NCBI RefSeq assembly: GCF_017815515.1
Contig: NZ_CP072611.1
Span: 310,001-374,000, forward strand
Reading direction: 5' to 3'
Source: Aureimonas populi
Lineage (GTDB): Bacteria; Pseudomonadota; Alphaproteobacteria; Rhizobiales; Rhizobiaceae
Length of the DNA: 64,000 nt
A model generated the notes under the pieces. It was not told the DNA's origin and searched no databases. It saw only the letters and a program-made list of their open reading frames with translations. Positions 1 through 8,845 of this stretch are shown here, piece by piece; positions within the stretch are counted from its first letter, which is position 1; every line of letters starts with the position of its first letter. The position numbers and the translations under genes were made by a program.

Positions 1-1282
1 GCGCCATGGAGGTCGGCACCCGCTTGCCCGGCGCGATGGACATGGCCCGGCCGGGATGCGGATCGTAGTTCAGCATGTAGTTGTTGGGGATGATTCCCGT
101 GCCCGGCACCATGATGCGCGCGCCGAACAGGCCGTTGATCGTGTGGGTGGCGCACACGATGTTGCCATCGCGGTCGGCCACCGTGATGTGGGTGGTATCG
201 GCGCTTTCGTGCAGCGCGGGCCCGAGCGAGCGCGCGGGCTGCGCCATCCGGGCAAGGCAGGCGCGGGCATAGTCCTTGGAGGTATAGCGCTCCACCGGCA
301 CATCCACGAAGTCCGGGTCGCCGGAAGCCGCGCGCCGGTCCTCGAAGGCGATGCGGATCACCTCGGCCAGGAGGCGCAGGCTCTCGGCGCTGCCGAAGCC
401 GAGCGCCCGCATGTCGCAGGTCTCCAGCATGTTCAGCATCTGTGTCACATGCACGCCCGAGGACGCCGGCGGCGGCGGCCCGGCAACCTCATGGCCGCGA
501 TAGGTGCCGAAGATCGCCTCGCGCTCCATCGCGCGATAGCCGACCAGATCGTCCATCGTCAGCCGCCCGGCATCCGGGCCCCCGGTCGCCAGCCGCTCGA
601 CGAGCGCCGCGCCCAGCGCCCCGCCATGCAGCGCCGCCGCGCCGTGGGCCTGCACGAGGCGCAGGCTCTGCGCGTAATCGCCCATCACCATCCGCTCGCC
701 CGGCCGGGCCGGCGCGCCGCCCGGCAGGAACAGGCGCGCCGTTTCGGGGTCGGCGGCAAGGTCCGCCTCGTGCTCGCGGATCGCTCCGTGCAGATAGTGG
801 CTGACGGTAAAGCCCCGCGCGGCCGTGCGGGCGGCCGGCTCAGCCACGTCGGCGAAGGGCAGCTTGCCGAACCGCTCGTGCATCAGGCACCAGCCGCGCA
901 GATTGCCCGGAACGGCGACGGCGGAGGGCCCCACGCGGTTGCGGCGCTCGCGGGTCTCCATATAGTCCGGCGGCAGGTCGGAGACGGGCTCGTACATGTC
1001 GGCCGTCATCGCCGCGCCGGCCGTGGAGAGCGCGTCGATGACGACATGCCGCCCGTCCGCCAGCCGCACATGCGAGAGCCCCCCGCCCGCGATGCCGACC
1101 ATCATGGGCTCCACCACCGTCAGCGTCAGCAGCGCGGCCACCGCCGCGTCGATGGCGTTGCCGCCGGCCGCCAGCATTTCCGCCCCGGCCGCCGAGCCCA
1201 GCGGCGCGTTGGTCACAACCACCCCGAGCGCGCCGGAGGCCGGGCGCTTCTCGCAGGTGAAGGGCAGGCGCGATCCAGCCAA
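1..1282 (-). CDS. ggt: Gamma-glutamyltransferase family protein (partial, 3' end outside window)
   Basis: An N-terminal-nucleophile hydrolase that transfers or hydrolyses gamma-glutamyl groups, for example of glutathione. The N-terminal part has the family GGNAIDAAVA stretch and VEPMMVGIAGGG. The DTTHITV motif lies near residues 362-368, and the first Thr (codon 194-196) is the expected autoprocessing and nucleophile residue, followed by the small-subunit start. No signal peptide is visible, unlike periplasmic Ggt, so a cytoplasmic subfamily is possible. The start is chosen as TTG at 1282 because GGGAG lies 7 nt upstream and no in-frame ATG precedes the conserved region. The last part of the small subunit lies beyond the window edge. 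Confidence 0.88.
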   Translation of the reverse strand, partial: MAGSRLPFTCEKRPASGALGVVVTNAPLGSAAGAEMLAAGGNAIDAAVAALLTLTVVEPMMVGIAGGGLSHVRLADGRHVVIDALSTAGAAMTADMYEPVSDLPPDYMETRERRNRVGPSAVAVPGNLRGWCLMHERFGKLPFADVAEPAARTAARGFTVSHYLHGAIREHEADLAADPETARLFLPGGAPARPGERMVMGDYAQSLRLVQAHGAAALHGGALGAALVERLATGGPDAGRLTMDDLVGYRAMEREAIFGTYRGHEVAGPPPPASSGVHVTQMLNMLETCDMRALGFGSAESLRLLAEVIRIAFEDRRAASGDPDFVDVPVERYTSKDYARACLARMAQPARSLGPALHESADTTHITVADRDGNIVCATHTINGLFGARIMVPGTGIIPNNYMLNYDPHPGRAMSIAPGKRVPTSMA

Positions 1283-1339
1283 TGAACATCTCCCGTGGCC
1301 GTTGGTCGACAGCCGGCCGACCGGCCGGCGACACAGGAT

Positions 1340-1417
1340 TAGGACGAAACGCCGGCCGCGGGGAAGCCCGCGGCCGGCGCCAATCAAGGGATATCGCGCG
1401 AAAGGCGGGCCTTTCGC
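1340..1417 (-). terminator. Two consecutive hairpins after the haem receptor gene
   Basis: Reading the minus strand after the receptor stop at 1432, an 8-bp stem with a 4-nt loop (1398-1417) is followed by a perfect 13-bp GC-rich stem with a 4-nt loop (1350-1362 with 1367-1379). The second stem is followed by GTTTCGTCC. This fits an intrinsic terminator with a short U-rich tail. Function is inferred from structure and position only. Confidence 0.6.
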
Positions 1418-1431
1418 AGGGGCAGATGCCC

Positions 1432-3621
1432 CTAGAAGCGGTAGCTCACGTTCAGCTTGAAGGACCGGCCGGGCTCCGAATAGTAGAGGTCCGGCTGCGC
1501 GCGGCTGTCGGGCACGTTGACCGCGTCGTAATAGGTCTTGTCCAGCACGTTGAAGATGCCGCCGGCCAGCTTGAGGCCGGGCAGGCGCGCGGGCTCGTAC
1601 CAGGCGGTCACGTCCACCACGCCGTAGCCCGGCGCGACGAAGCCGTTGTCCACCCTGTCGCGGCGCGCCGCGAGCTTGGTGGAAACCTCCCCGCCCCACT
1701 CCTGGCGATCGTAGCCGAGGCCCAGAATGGCGGTGAGAGGAGAAACGGAGTCGAGATAGGTGTCGTCCGTCAGGTTGCGCCCTTCGGCATAGGCCAGCGA
1801 GCCGCGCGCGCGCCAGTAATCGAGGAAGCGCACATGCGCGCCCAGCTCGACGCCGGAGATGCGCGCGTCCGGGATGTTGTAGTAGCTGGAGATGCCGCCC
1901 TGCGGATACTCCCCGCCCGGAGGCGCGACCTGCACCACGTCGATGAAGTTCTCGTACTCGGTGCGGAAGATGTTGATATGGGCGCCGAGATCGTCCGTGC
2001 CGAGCTTGAGGCCGATATCGAAGCCGTTGCTGATCTCGGCCTCAAGCTCCGGGTTGCCGGTGCGCAGATAGGTACCCACCGCGCCGAAGCGGGAATAGAG
2101 CTCGCCCACCGTGGGCGCGCGGAAGCCCATGCCCCACTGGGCGTAGGCCGTCAGTTCGGGCAGGAGGTCGTATTCCACCAGCAGCTTGGGCGAGACGGCC
2201 GTGTCGCTCGAGGAGGGCGGCAGCGTCCCGTCATAGGCCGCGCTCTGCTCGTATTCGGGCGTCAGGCCCGGCTTCTCCTCGTACCAGTCGAAGCGCAGCC
2301 CCGGCGTCACGCGCAGGCGCCCGCCCTGGAAGCCGATCTCGTTCTGCGCGAAGAGCCCGATGGCGCTGCCCTCCACCTCCGGCGTGTCGGCCTGGTTGGT
2401 GTGCAGGTTGGCGCAGGCCCGGAAGGCCGCAGGATAGGGCGTCACATCGGGGCAACCGTCGACGCCGGCCGAATATTGCGTGGTGGTGGCCGTGCGCAGC
2501 TCCGTTCCCAGCGTCAGGCGATGCAGCGTCTCTCCGATCTGGAAGGAGCGGGAGAGGTCGCCGTTGAAGCCGAACGTCTCCTCCTCGAGGCTGTTGTCGC
2601 GCCTGAACTCTCCGGTCGGCGAGGTGGAGCGGATGGCGTCCACGGTCGAATGCCGCTCGATCGTCTGGTAGTAGAGAACGGCCGAGCCCTCGTCGAACCA
2701 GCCGCCGGTTTCGGGGGCTGCGTAGTCGTAGGTCAGGGCCACGCGCCGGCGCTCGACCTCCTCGCCCGAGAAATGGTTGCCCTCGCGATAGGCGCCGGCC
2801 GCCGTCTGCGTCGTGCGGGTCTCGATGTCGTCCTCGCGGCTGAAGATCTCGCCGACGAGGCCGAAGCGATGGCCGCCCTCCACATACTGGTGCACCTTGG
2901 CGAGCAGGTTGTACTGGTCGTAGTCGAGGGGATTGGGCTCGGTGCGGGTGCTGCCGATGCCGCCGAGATCGCCCTGGCTGCCGGTCTCGCTGCCGCCCCG
3001 GTAGCCACCCTGAAGGAGCATGTAGGTGTCGCCGGCGCGCATGGCCACGGCATTGGCGGTGAACCAGCTCTCATCGGCCGAATCGTAGCCGCTCTTGGTG
3101 AGAACGCCGATCCGGCGCCCGCCCAGCAGCAGGTCCTCCGGGTCCAGCGTGCGCAGCGCCAGCACGCCGCCGAGCGCGCCCGAGCCCAGCATCGGGTCCG
3201 AGCCGCGCGTCAGGTCCAGCGCCGAAAGCGTGTTGAAGTCGAAGCTGTCGGCACCGCCCGTCGCGCCGCGCGTGGCGTCGGCGAGGTAGGGCACGCGGAT
3301 GCCGTCGATCGTCGTCAGCACGCGCGCGCCCTCCAGGCCGCGAATGTTGACCGAGCGGGTGTTGCGGTTGAAGCTGACGCCCGCCTCCTCCGTGCGCCCC
3401 AGATCCTGGATGGAATCGATCAGGCGGTTGTCGATCGTCTCGCGCGTCGTGGTGCTGGTGGTTGCAGTGCCGCCGGCATCGGCCGCCCCGGCCTCCCCGC
3501 TCTGGACGATGACCGGCTGCAGGGCCACCGCATCCTCCTCGGCCGCCGTCTGCGCGGCGACAGGCTCCGCCAGAAGCGCGCAGACCGCCGCGCTCGCCAT
3601 CAAACCGCGTATCGGACGCAT
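1432..3621 (-). CDS. hmuR: TonB-dependent haem/haemoglobin outer-membrane receptor
   Basis: An outer-membrane receptor of 729 residues that binds haem or haemoproteins and passes haem to the periplasm using TonB energy. A signal peptide ends near AEPVAAQ. The plug domain follows (NIRGLEG, then VLTTIDGIR), then a long beta-barrel ending in the typical SYRF. The haem-receptor signature FRAP is present, followed by a conserved NPEL about 30 residues later. ATG at 3621 is preferred over the upstream ATG at 3627 because GAGGGG lies 7 nt before it. The gene is divergent from hmuTUV-hmuS, which supports haem as substrate. The exact host protein ligand, if any, is not visible. Confidence 0.9.
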   Translation of the reverse strand: MRPIRGLMASAAVCALLAEPVAAQTAAEEDAVALQPVIVQSGEAGAADAGGTATTSTTTRETIDNRLIDSIQDLGRTEEAGVSFNRNTRSVNIRGLEGARVLTTIDGIRVPYLADATRGATGGADSFDFNTLSALDLTRGSDPMLGSGALGGVLALRTLDPEDLLLGGRRIGVLTKSGYDSADESWFTANAVAMRAGDTYMLLQGGYRGGSETGSQGDLGGIGSTRTEPNPLDYDQYNLLAKVHQYVEGGHRFGLVGEIFSREDDIETRTTQTAAGAYREGNHFSGEEVERRRVALTYDYAAPETGGWFDEGSAVLYYQTIERHSTVDAIRSTSPTGEFRRDNSLEEETFGFNGDLSRSFQIGETLHRLTLGTELRTATTTQYSAGVDGCPDVTPYPAAFRACANLHTNQADTPEVEGSAIGLFAQNEIGFQGGRLRVTPGLRFDWYEEKPGLTPEYEQSAAYDGTLPPSSSDTAVSPKLLVEYDLLPELTAYAQWGMGFRAPTVGELYSRFGAVGTYLRTGNPELEAEISNGFDIGLKLGTDDLGAHINIFRTEYENFIDVVQVAPPGGEYPQGGISSYYNIPDARISGVELGAHVRFLDYWRARGSLAYAEGRNLTDDTYLDSVSPLTAILGLGYDRQEWGGEVSTKLAARRDRVDNGFVAPGYGVVDVTAWYEPARLPGLKLAGGIFNVLDKTYYDAVNVPDSRAQPDLYYSEPGRSFKLNVSYRF

Positions 3622-3672
3622 ATTCATTCCCCTCGACGAAACTGTGCTGAGCGCAACCACAGGGTGTTTATA

Positions 3673-3689
3673 TTTTGAAGAATTCCACG
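3673..3689. promoter_or_regulatory. Weak iron-control-element-like site upstream of hmuR
   Basis: TTTTGAA-GAA-TTCCACG resembles the Irr box (TTTAGAA-N3-TTCTAAA) in its core TTnGAA-N3-TTC but has several mismatches in the right half. It lies about 50 bp upstream of the hmuR start. Regulation by Irr is an inference from similarity and position. Confidence 0.3.
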
Positions 3690-3803
3690 AATGCTTATGC
3701 ATCCGCTTCAATTCGGCTCCACTACTTCCATAAATGTCCTCGAGTCAATTGAAATGCCACTTTTAAGACACATTCGAATCGTTCCAGATTGTAGTCGTTC
3801 TAT

Positions 3804-3820
3804 TTTAGAAGAGTTCTATA
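3804..3820. promoter_or_regulatory. Irr-type iron control element (ICE)
   Basis: TTTAGAA-GAG-TTCTATA matches the rhizobial ICE pattern TTTAGAA-N3-TTCTAAA with one deviating base. It lies in the AT-rich divergent region between hmuR and hmuT, about 98 bp before the hmuT start. In Hyphomicrobiales such boxes bind Irr, which responds to haem and iron status. The site is seen in sequence; binding is inferred. Confidence 0.6.
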
Positions 3821-3917
3821 CTTATATCTGCCACAGAATGACGGAATTGTTGCTTGACCATCTTGCGCGGATGGGAGAAGCAGCATCCTGCCCGCCGCTC
3901 GAAAGGGACGCTCGTCC

Positions 3918-4796
3918 ATGCGCTTGCCCGCCTCTGCCATCCTCGCCACCGCCGTGCTCGTCGCGGGCCTGTCCGGCGCTGGCGCGCAGGAACGGCCCGA
4001 GCGCATCGTCTCCATCGGCGGGGCGATCACGGAGATTCTCTACGCGCTCGGCCAGGAGGACAGGGTCGTGGCGGTGGATACGACCAGCCTCCACCCGCCC
4101 AGCGCCCTCGCCGAGAAGCCGGATGTCGGCTACATGCGCGCGCTCTCGGCCGAGGGCGTCCTGTCGCTCTCGCCCGACCTCATATTGATGGACGAGGGCG
4201 CCGGCCCGAAGGAGGCGGTGGACCTCATCGACTCGGCCGGCGTGACGGTGCGGCACGTGCCCACGGGCCATTCCGTGCCCGAGCTTCTGGAAAAGGTGCG
4301 CGAGGTCGGCTCGGCCGTCGGCGAGGCCGAGGCCGGGGAGGCGATGGCCGCGGGCATAGCGCGGGAGTTCGAGGCGCTGGAGGCCGACCTTGCGGGCATC
4401 GAGCGCAAGAAGCGGGTCCTCTTCATCCTCTCATTGGTCGACGGGCGCCCCAATGCCGCCGGCAGCGACACCGGTGCGGACGCCATCATCCGCCTGGCCG
4501 GGGGCGAGAACGTCTTCGCCGAGGCGAAGGGCTACAAGACCCTGTCCTCGGAGGCCGTGGCGGCGTTGCAGCCGGACGTGATCCTGACCGTCAGCCGTGG
4601 CGGGGCCGAGCCTGCCGCGGACCCGCTGAGCGTGCCGGCGCTGGCAGCCACGCCCGCCGGCCAGGCCGGCGCGGTGCTGCGCATGGATGCGCTCTACCTC
4701 CTCGGCTTCGGCCCCCGCACGCCGGCCGCGCTGCGCGAGCTTGCCGCCCAGCTCTATCCCGATCTCGGCCTTCAGACGCGCGCCGATGTCCGCTAG
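3918..4796 (+). CDS. hmuT: Haemin ABC transporter, periplasmic substrate-binding protein
   Basis: A periplasmic protein of 292 residues that receives haem from the outer-membrane receptor and delivers it to HmuUV. A signal peptide of about 23 residues (ending SGAGAQ) is followed by the family opening PERIVSIGGAITEILYALG and the DTTS motif. It has the class III binding-protein layout of the BtuF/HmuT type. It is the first gene of hmuT-U-V-S and overlaps the start of hmuU by 11 nt, so co-translation is likely. The ICE about 98 bp upstream suggests iron or haem control. Confidence 0.92.
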   Translation: MRLPASAILATAVLVAGLSGAGAQERPERIVSIGGAITEILYALGQEDRVVAVDTTSLHPPSALAEKPDVGYMRALSAEGVLSLSPDLILMDEGAGPKEAVDLIDSAGVTVRHVPTGHSVPELLEKVREVGSAVGEAEAGEAMAAGIAREFEALEADLAGIERKKRVLFILSLVDGRPNAAGSDTGADAIIRLAGGENVFAEAKGYKTLSSEAVAALQPDVILTVSRGGAEPAADPLSVPALAATPAGQAGAVLRMDALYLLGFGPRTPAALRELAAQLYPDLGLQTRADVR

Positions 4797-5883
4797 CGCG
4801 TTCCCCTTGGCCTTCCGCCGCGACGGTTCCGCGCTTCTCGGCGACCGGCGCGCCCGCGCCCGGGCCGCCATCGTCGTTCTCGTCGCCGCGCTTTTGGCCA
4901 CGCTCATTGTCGCGGTGGGCGTCGGGCCGGCCATGCTCTCGCCCGCGCAGGTCGCGCGCATCCTCCTCGCCGGGCCGAACGGCGACGTCGCCCCGCTCGC
5001 CGACACGGTGATCGTCTGGCAGATCCGCCTGCCGCGCGTTCTGCTCGGCGCGCTGATCGGCGCGTCGCTGGCCACCGTGGGCGCCATGATGCAGGGCCTC
5101 TTCCGCAATCCGCTGGCCGATCCGGGCCTGATCGGCGTCTCCTCGGGCGCCGCCTTCGCGGCCGTGGCCACCATCGTCCTGTCGGGCACCGTGCTTGCGC
5201 CCTATGCCGCGCTCATGGGCATCTACGCCCTGCCGGTCGCCGCCTTCGTGGGCAGCCTTGCCGCGACGCTGGTGATCTACCGCATCGGCACGCACACCGG
5301 CCGCTCCTCCGTCGCGCTCATGCTTCTGGCGGGCATCGCGCTGGCGGCCCTCGCCAGCGCGGGCACCGGCTTCCTCATCTATATCAGCGACGACGAGCAG
5401 CTCCGCGACCTGACCTTCTGGAACCTCGGCGGCCTGGGCGGCGCAACCTGGGCGAAGCTGATGGCGGGCGCGCCGATGATGCTGCTCGCCCTTCTCCTTT
5501 CCCCCTTCGTCTCGCGCGGGCTCAACGGCATCGTGCTGGGCGAGGCGGAAGCCTTCCACCTCGGTATCCGCGTGCAGGCGCTCAAGCGGCTGACCGTGGT
5601 GCTGGTGGCGCTCGCCACGGGCGCGGCCGTCGCCGTGTCGGGCACGATCGGCTTCGTGGGCATCGTCGTGCCCCATCTCCTGCGCCTTCGGCTCGGCCCC
5701 GACCACCGCTACCTTCTGCCCGCCTCGGCCCTGTTCGGCGCGATCCTGCTGCTGGCCGCCGACATGGTGGCGCGCACGGTGGTCGCCCCGGCGGAGCTGC
5801 CGATCGGCATCATCACGGCGGCCATCGGGGCGCCCGTCTTCCTGTGGATTCTCCTGCGCCGGCGCGGCGTGAGCGAGATCTGA
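4786..5883 (+). CDS. hmuU: Haemin ABC transporter permease
   Basis: An inner-membrane FecCD/BtuC-type permease of 365 residues for haem import. It has the family motifs RLPRVLLGALIGASLA, FRNPLADPGLIGVSSGA and GFVGIVVPHLLR, the last being the cytoplasmic loop that contacts the ATPase. About ten hydrophobic segments are visible. ATG at 4786 (MSASAF) is chosen. In-frame starts further upstream lie inside hmuT and encode non-hydrophobic sequence without homology. It is followed 12 nt later by hmuV. Confidence 0.93.
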   Translation: MSASAFPLAFRRDGSALLGDRRARARAAIVVLVAALLATLIVAVGVGPAMLSPAQVARILLAGPNGDVAPLADTVIVWQIRLPRVLLGALIGASLATVGAMMQGLFRNPLADPGLIGVSSGAAFAAVATIVLSGTVLAPYAALMGIYALPVAAFVGSLAATLVIYRIGTHTGRSSVALMLLAGIALAALASAGTGFLIYISDDEQLRDLTFWNLGGLGGATWAKLMAGAPMMLLALLLSPFVSRGLNGIVLGEAEAFHLGIRVQALKRLTVVLVALATGAAVAVSGTIGFVGIVVPHLLRLRLGPDHRYLLPASALFGAILLLAADMVARTVVAPAELPIGIITAAIGAPVFLWILLRRRGVSEI

Positions 5884-5895
5884 CGGGCGCGCGCG

Positions 5896-6681
5896 ATGAT
5901 CCTCCTCGACGACGCCAGCGTCTCCTATCGCGGCCACGCCGCGCTCGAGCCCACCCGCCTCGCCATCGCCGCCGGCACGCTGACGGTGATCGTGGGACCG
6001 AACGGGGCGGGCAAGTCCACGCTCCTCAGGGTAATGACGGGCGAGCTGGCGCCGACCTCGGGCCGCGTCCTCATCGACGGCATGGACATCGCCCGCATGC
6101 CCGCGGCGGCCCTCGCGCGGCGGCGCGCCGTTCTGCCGCAAAGCTCGGCGCTCTCCTTCCCCTTCACCGTGGCGGAGGTGGTGCGCATCGGCTTCGAGGC
6201 CAGCGGACGGAGCAGCCAGGCCTCCGACATCCTCGCCGCGCTCGCCCGGGTCGATCTTGCCGGCTACTCGGACCGCTTCTACGGCGAATTGTCGGGCGGC
6301 GAGCAGCAGCGCGTCCATCTCGCCCGTGTCCTGTGCCAGATCGGCGAGCCAATGCGCGGCGGCGAGCCGCGCTTCCTATTTCTGGACGAGCCCGTCTCCA
6401 GCCTCGACATCCGCCACCAGATCGCGGTCCTCTCGATCGCGCGAGACTTCGCGGCGCGCGGCGGCGGGGTCGTCGCCGTCCTGCACGACCTCAACCTGGC
6501 CGCCGGCTTCGCCGACAGGATGATCGTCCTGTCGCAGGGCGGCGTCCTTGCCGACGGCGCGCCGCGAGAGATCGTCACCGACGATCTGATCGCCGGGGCC
6601 TTCCGTCTTCGCCTCCCGGTCGGCGCGCTTCCGCCGGCGGGCATGCCCTTCATCCTGCCGCAATGCGCGGTCCCGTTCTAG
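5896..6681 (+). CDS. hmuV: Haemin ABC transporter ATP-binding protein
   Basis: The 261-residue ATPase of the haem importer. Walker A GPNGAGKST is at residues 34-42, the signature LSGGEQQR near 134, Walker B FLFLDEP near 160 and the H-loop AVLHDLN near 195. Length and motifs match HmuV/FecE proteins. It works with HmuU at the inner membrane and its 3' end lies 8 nt before the hmuS start. Confidence 0.93.
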   Translation: MILLDDASVSYRGHAALEPTRLAIAAGTLTVIVGPNGAGKSTLLRVMTGELAPTSGRVLIDGMDIARMPAAALARRRAVLPQSSALSFPFTVAEVVRIGFEASGRSSQASDILAALARVDLAGYSDRFYGELSGGEQQRVHLARVLCQIGEPMRGGEPRFLFLDEPVSSLDIRHQIAVLSIARDFAARGGGVVAVLHDLNLAAGFADRMIVLSQGGVLADGAPREIVTDDLIAGAFRLRLPVGALPPAGMPFILPQCAVPF

Positions 6682-6689
6682 AGGCTCTC

Positions 6690-7688
6690 ATGGACCTTCC
6701 CGAAGCCCCCACGCCATTCTTCCGCTCGCCCCGGCGCCCGCGCGACCTGGCGCGCGATCTCGGCCTCTCCGAGGCCGAGTTGCTGGCACGCCACGACGGG
6801 CCGGAAGTGGTGCGACTGCGCCCCGACATGGCGGCGCTGGTGGAGGCACTTCCCGCGCTGGGCGAGGTGATGTCGCTGACACGCAACGAGGCGGCCGTGC
6901 ACGAGAAGGTGGGGCAATTCGGCGCCATCACCATTTCGGGGCAGATGGGCCTCGTGCTCAATCCTCCGCTCGATCTGCGCCTGTTCCTCAAGCACTGGGT
7001 CCATGCCTTCGCGGTGGAGATCCCGGACGAGAAGGGGCCGCGCCGCAGCGTGCAGGTCTTCGACGCCAGCGGCGAGGCGGCGATCAAGGTGCATCTGCGC
7101 CCCGCTTCCGACGCGGCGGCCTTCGAGGCGCTGCGCACGCGCTTCGCCGATCCCGCGCCGGAGCCGCTGGCGGTGGCCCCCTACCCCGCCGAGGCGCCGC
7201 AGGGAACGCCGGACACCGAGGCGTTCCGGCGCGACTTCGCGGCCATGAAGGACGTGCACGAGTTCTTCCCCCTCCTGCGCCGGCACGGGCTGGACCGTCG
7301 CGGCTCCCTGACCGTCATGGGCGACGAGCACGCCCGCGCGCTCGGCCCCGCCACCGCCACGAAGCTTCTCGAGGCGGCGGCGGCCGGGGGCCTTCCGATC
7401 ATGTGCTTCGTCGGCAGCCGGGGCTGCATCCAGATCCACACCGGGCCGGTGAAGACGGTGAAGGCGATGGGTCCCTGGATCAACGTTCTCGATCCCGGCT
7501 TCGACCTTCACCTGCGCGAGGATCTGGTGGCGGAGGCCTTCGCCGTCAGGAAGCCGACGAGCTTCGGGCTGCTGACCTCGGTCGAGCTCTTCGATGCGGA
7601 CGGCGGCCTTGTCGCGCAGTTCTTCGGCGTTCGCGAGCGCGATGCCGGCGAAGACCCGGCCTGGCGCGACCTCGTCCAGGGGCTTTGA
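6690..7688 (+). CDS. hmuS: Haemin-degrading/haem-carrier protein HmuS (ChuS family)
   Basis: A cytoplasmic protein of 332 residues of the HmuS/ChuS/PhuS family, which handles imported haem by degrading it or passing it to an oxygenase. It contains two related structural halves. Conserved motifs include GAITISG, CFVGSRGCIQIHTG, VKTMGPW-like VKAMGPWINVLDP, and HLREDLVAEAF near the C-terminus. ATG at 6690 is preferred because AGAGG lies 5 nt upstream; an in-frame ATG at 6663 overlaps hmuV. The gene closes the hmuTUV-S operon. Confidence 0.9.
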   Translation: MDLPEAPTPFFRSPRRPRDLARDLGLSEAELLARHDGPEVVRLRPDMAALVEALPALGEVMSLTRNEAAVHEKVGQFGAITISGQMGLVLNPPLDLRLFLKHWVHAFAVEIPDEKGPRRSVQVFDASGEAAIKVHLRPASDAAAFEALRTRFADPAPEPLAVAPYPAEAPQGTPDTEAFRRDFAAMKDVHEFFPLLRRHGLDRRGSLTVMGDEHARALGPATATKLLEAAAAGGLPIMCFVGSRGCIQIHTGPVKTVKAMGPWINVLDPGFDLHLREDLVAEAFAVRKPTSFGLLTSVELFDADGGLVAQFFGVRERDAGEDPAWRDLVQGL

Positions 7689-7843
7689 GGCGGGGAACCG
7701 ATATTTGAGGGGCAAGGGAGGCGCGCGGAGAAGTTTCCCTTAACGATCCTGTGACAAGTGTCTCTTCCGCTTCCGCGGAGGGCCGAGAATGCTGTACCCC
7801 GCGAATGCCGGACGTCCCGGACAGTCCCCTCGCGAGCCCCAAG

Positions 7844-8830
7844 ATGACACCAGTGGCTGAGACAGCCCATGCCAGCAAGATGAACGGGGTACGCACGGCG
7901 AACCTCCTCGACTCCTTCGACCGGTTCGCGGCGTGGCTTCTGCGCCGCACCGCCTGGCAGGGCTGGGCTCTCGTCCTCCTGCCGGTGGCGGCGATCGCGT
8001 GGGCGGACCTCACCCTCGCCTCGGCCGACGCGATCAACCTGCGCTCCCTCTACGTCCTGCCGGTGACGCTCGCCTGCTGGATGTTCGGCCCCAGGCGCGG
8101 CCTTGCCGTCGTCGCGCTCGTCGTCGGATGCATGTATGCGCGCCATCCCCTGCTCTTCGGGGAGGCGGGCGTCGTTCCCTTCCTGGTGTCCGGGCTGATC
8201 CGCGCCACTTCCTTCACCGTCGTGGCTCTCATCGTGCTGGGCTTCCGCCGGCTCTACGAAGGCACCGCGCGCATGGCCCGCCAGGACGGCATGACCGGCG
8301 CGCTGAACCGCACGGCCTTCGAGGCGGAGGCGCGCTCCATGGTGGAAGCGGCCCGCGTGCGGGACGAGACATTGCTGATCGCCTTCGTCGATCTCGACGA
8401 CTTCAAGCTGATCAACGACACCCATGGCCATGAAGCGGGCGACAGGGTTCTCAGGGCCTTTTCCAGTTTCGCGGCCCATGAAATCCGGCGCGGGGACCGC
8501 TTCGGCCGCATGGGCGGCGACGAGTTCGCGCTGGCCCTGCGCGTTGCGAATGTTGAAGAGGGCCGGCGCCTCGGCACGCGGCTGCACGAGCGGCTCACCG
8601 GCGTGCTGGCGCAAAGCTGCGCTTCGGCGGCGTGCAGCATGGGGGCGCTGGTCGTGCCGCCGGACCATGGCCGGAGCTACAGGGACCTCATCCGGGAGGC
8701 GGACGAATTGATGTATCGGGCCAAGAGAGACGGCGGGAACATGGCACGGGTGGCCACCGCCCAGGCCCGCCAGAGGGCAAGAGCCCCGGCGCCCGTGCCC
8801 GCGCCCAGCCGGCTCGCGCGGCGGGCCTGA
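7844..8830 (+). CDS. Membrane diguanylate cyclase (GGDEF)
   Basis: A signalling enzyme predicted to make cyclic di-GMP from two GTP. The N-terminal region has about four hydrophobic segments (residues 30-120) and no recognisable sensor domain. A GGDEF domain follows, with the active-site motif GGDEF at residues 224-228. RRGD lies five residues before it, matching the RxxD inhibitory site that gives product feedback. A Pro/Ala/Arg-rich tail ends the protein. The start is uncertain: ATG 7844, ATG 7805, ATG 7880 and GTG 7751 are all in frame and none has a clear ribosome-binding site. It is transcribed towards the tetR-like gene. Confidence 0.85.
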   Translation: MTPVAETAHASKMNGVRTANLLDSFDRFAAWLLRRTAWQGWALVLLPVAAIAWADLTLASADAINLRSLYVLPVTLACWMFGPRRGLAVVALVVGCMYARHPLLFGEAGVVPFLVSGLIRATSFTVVALIVLGFRRLYEGTARMARQDGMTGALNRTAFEAEARSMVEAARVRDETLLIAFVDLDDFKLINDTHGHEAGDRVLRAFSSFAAHEIRRGDRFGRMGGDEFALALRVANVEEGRRLGTRLHERLTGVLAQSCASAACSMGALVVPPDHGRSYRDLIREADELMYRAKRDGGNMARVATAQARQRARAPAPVPAPSRLARRA

Positions 8831-8845
8831 CCCGCGCGGGGCCTG

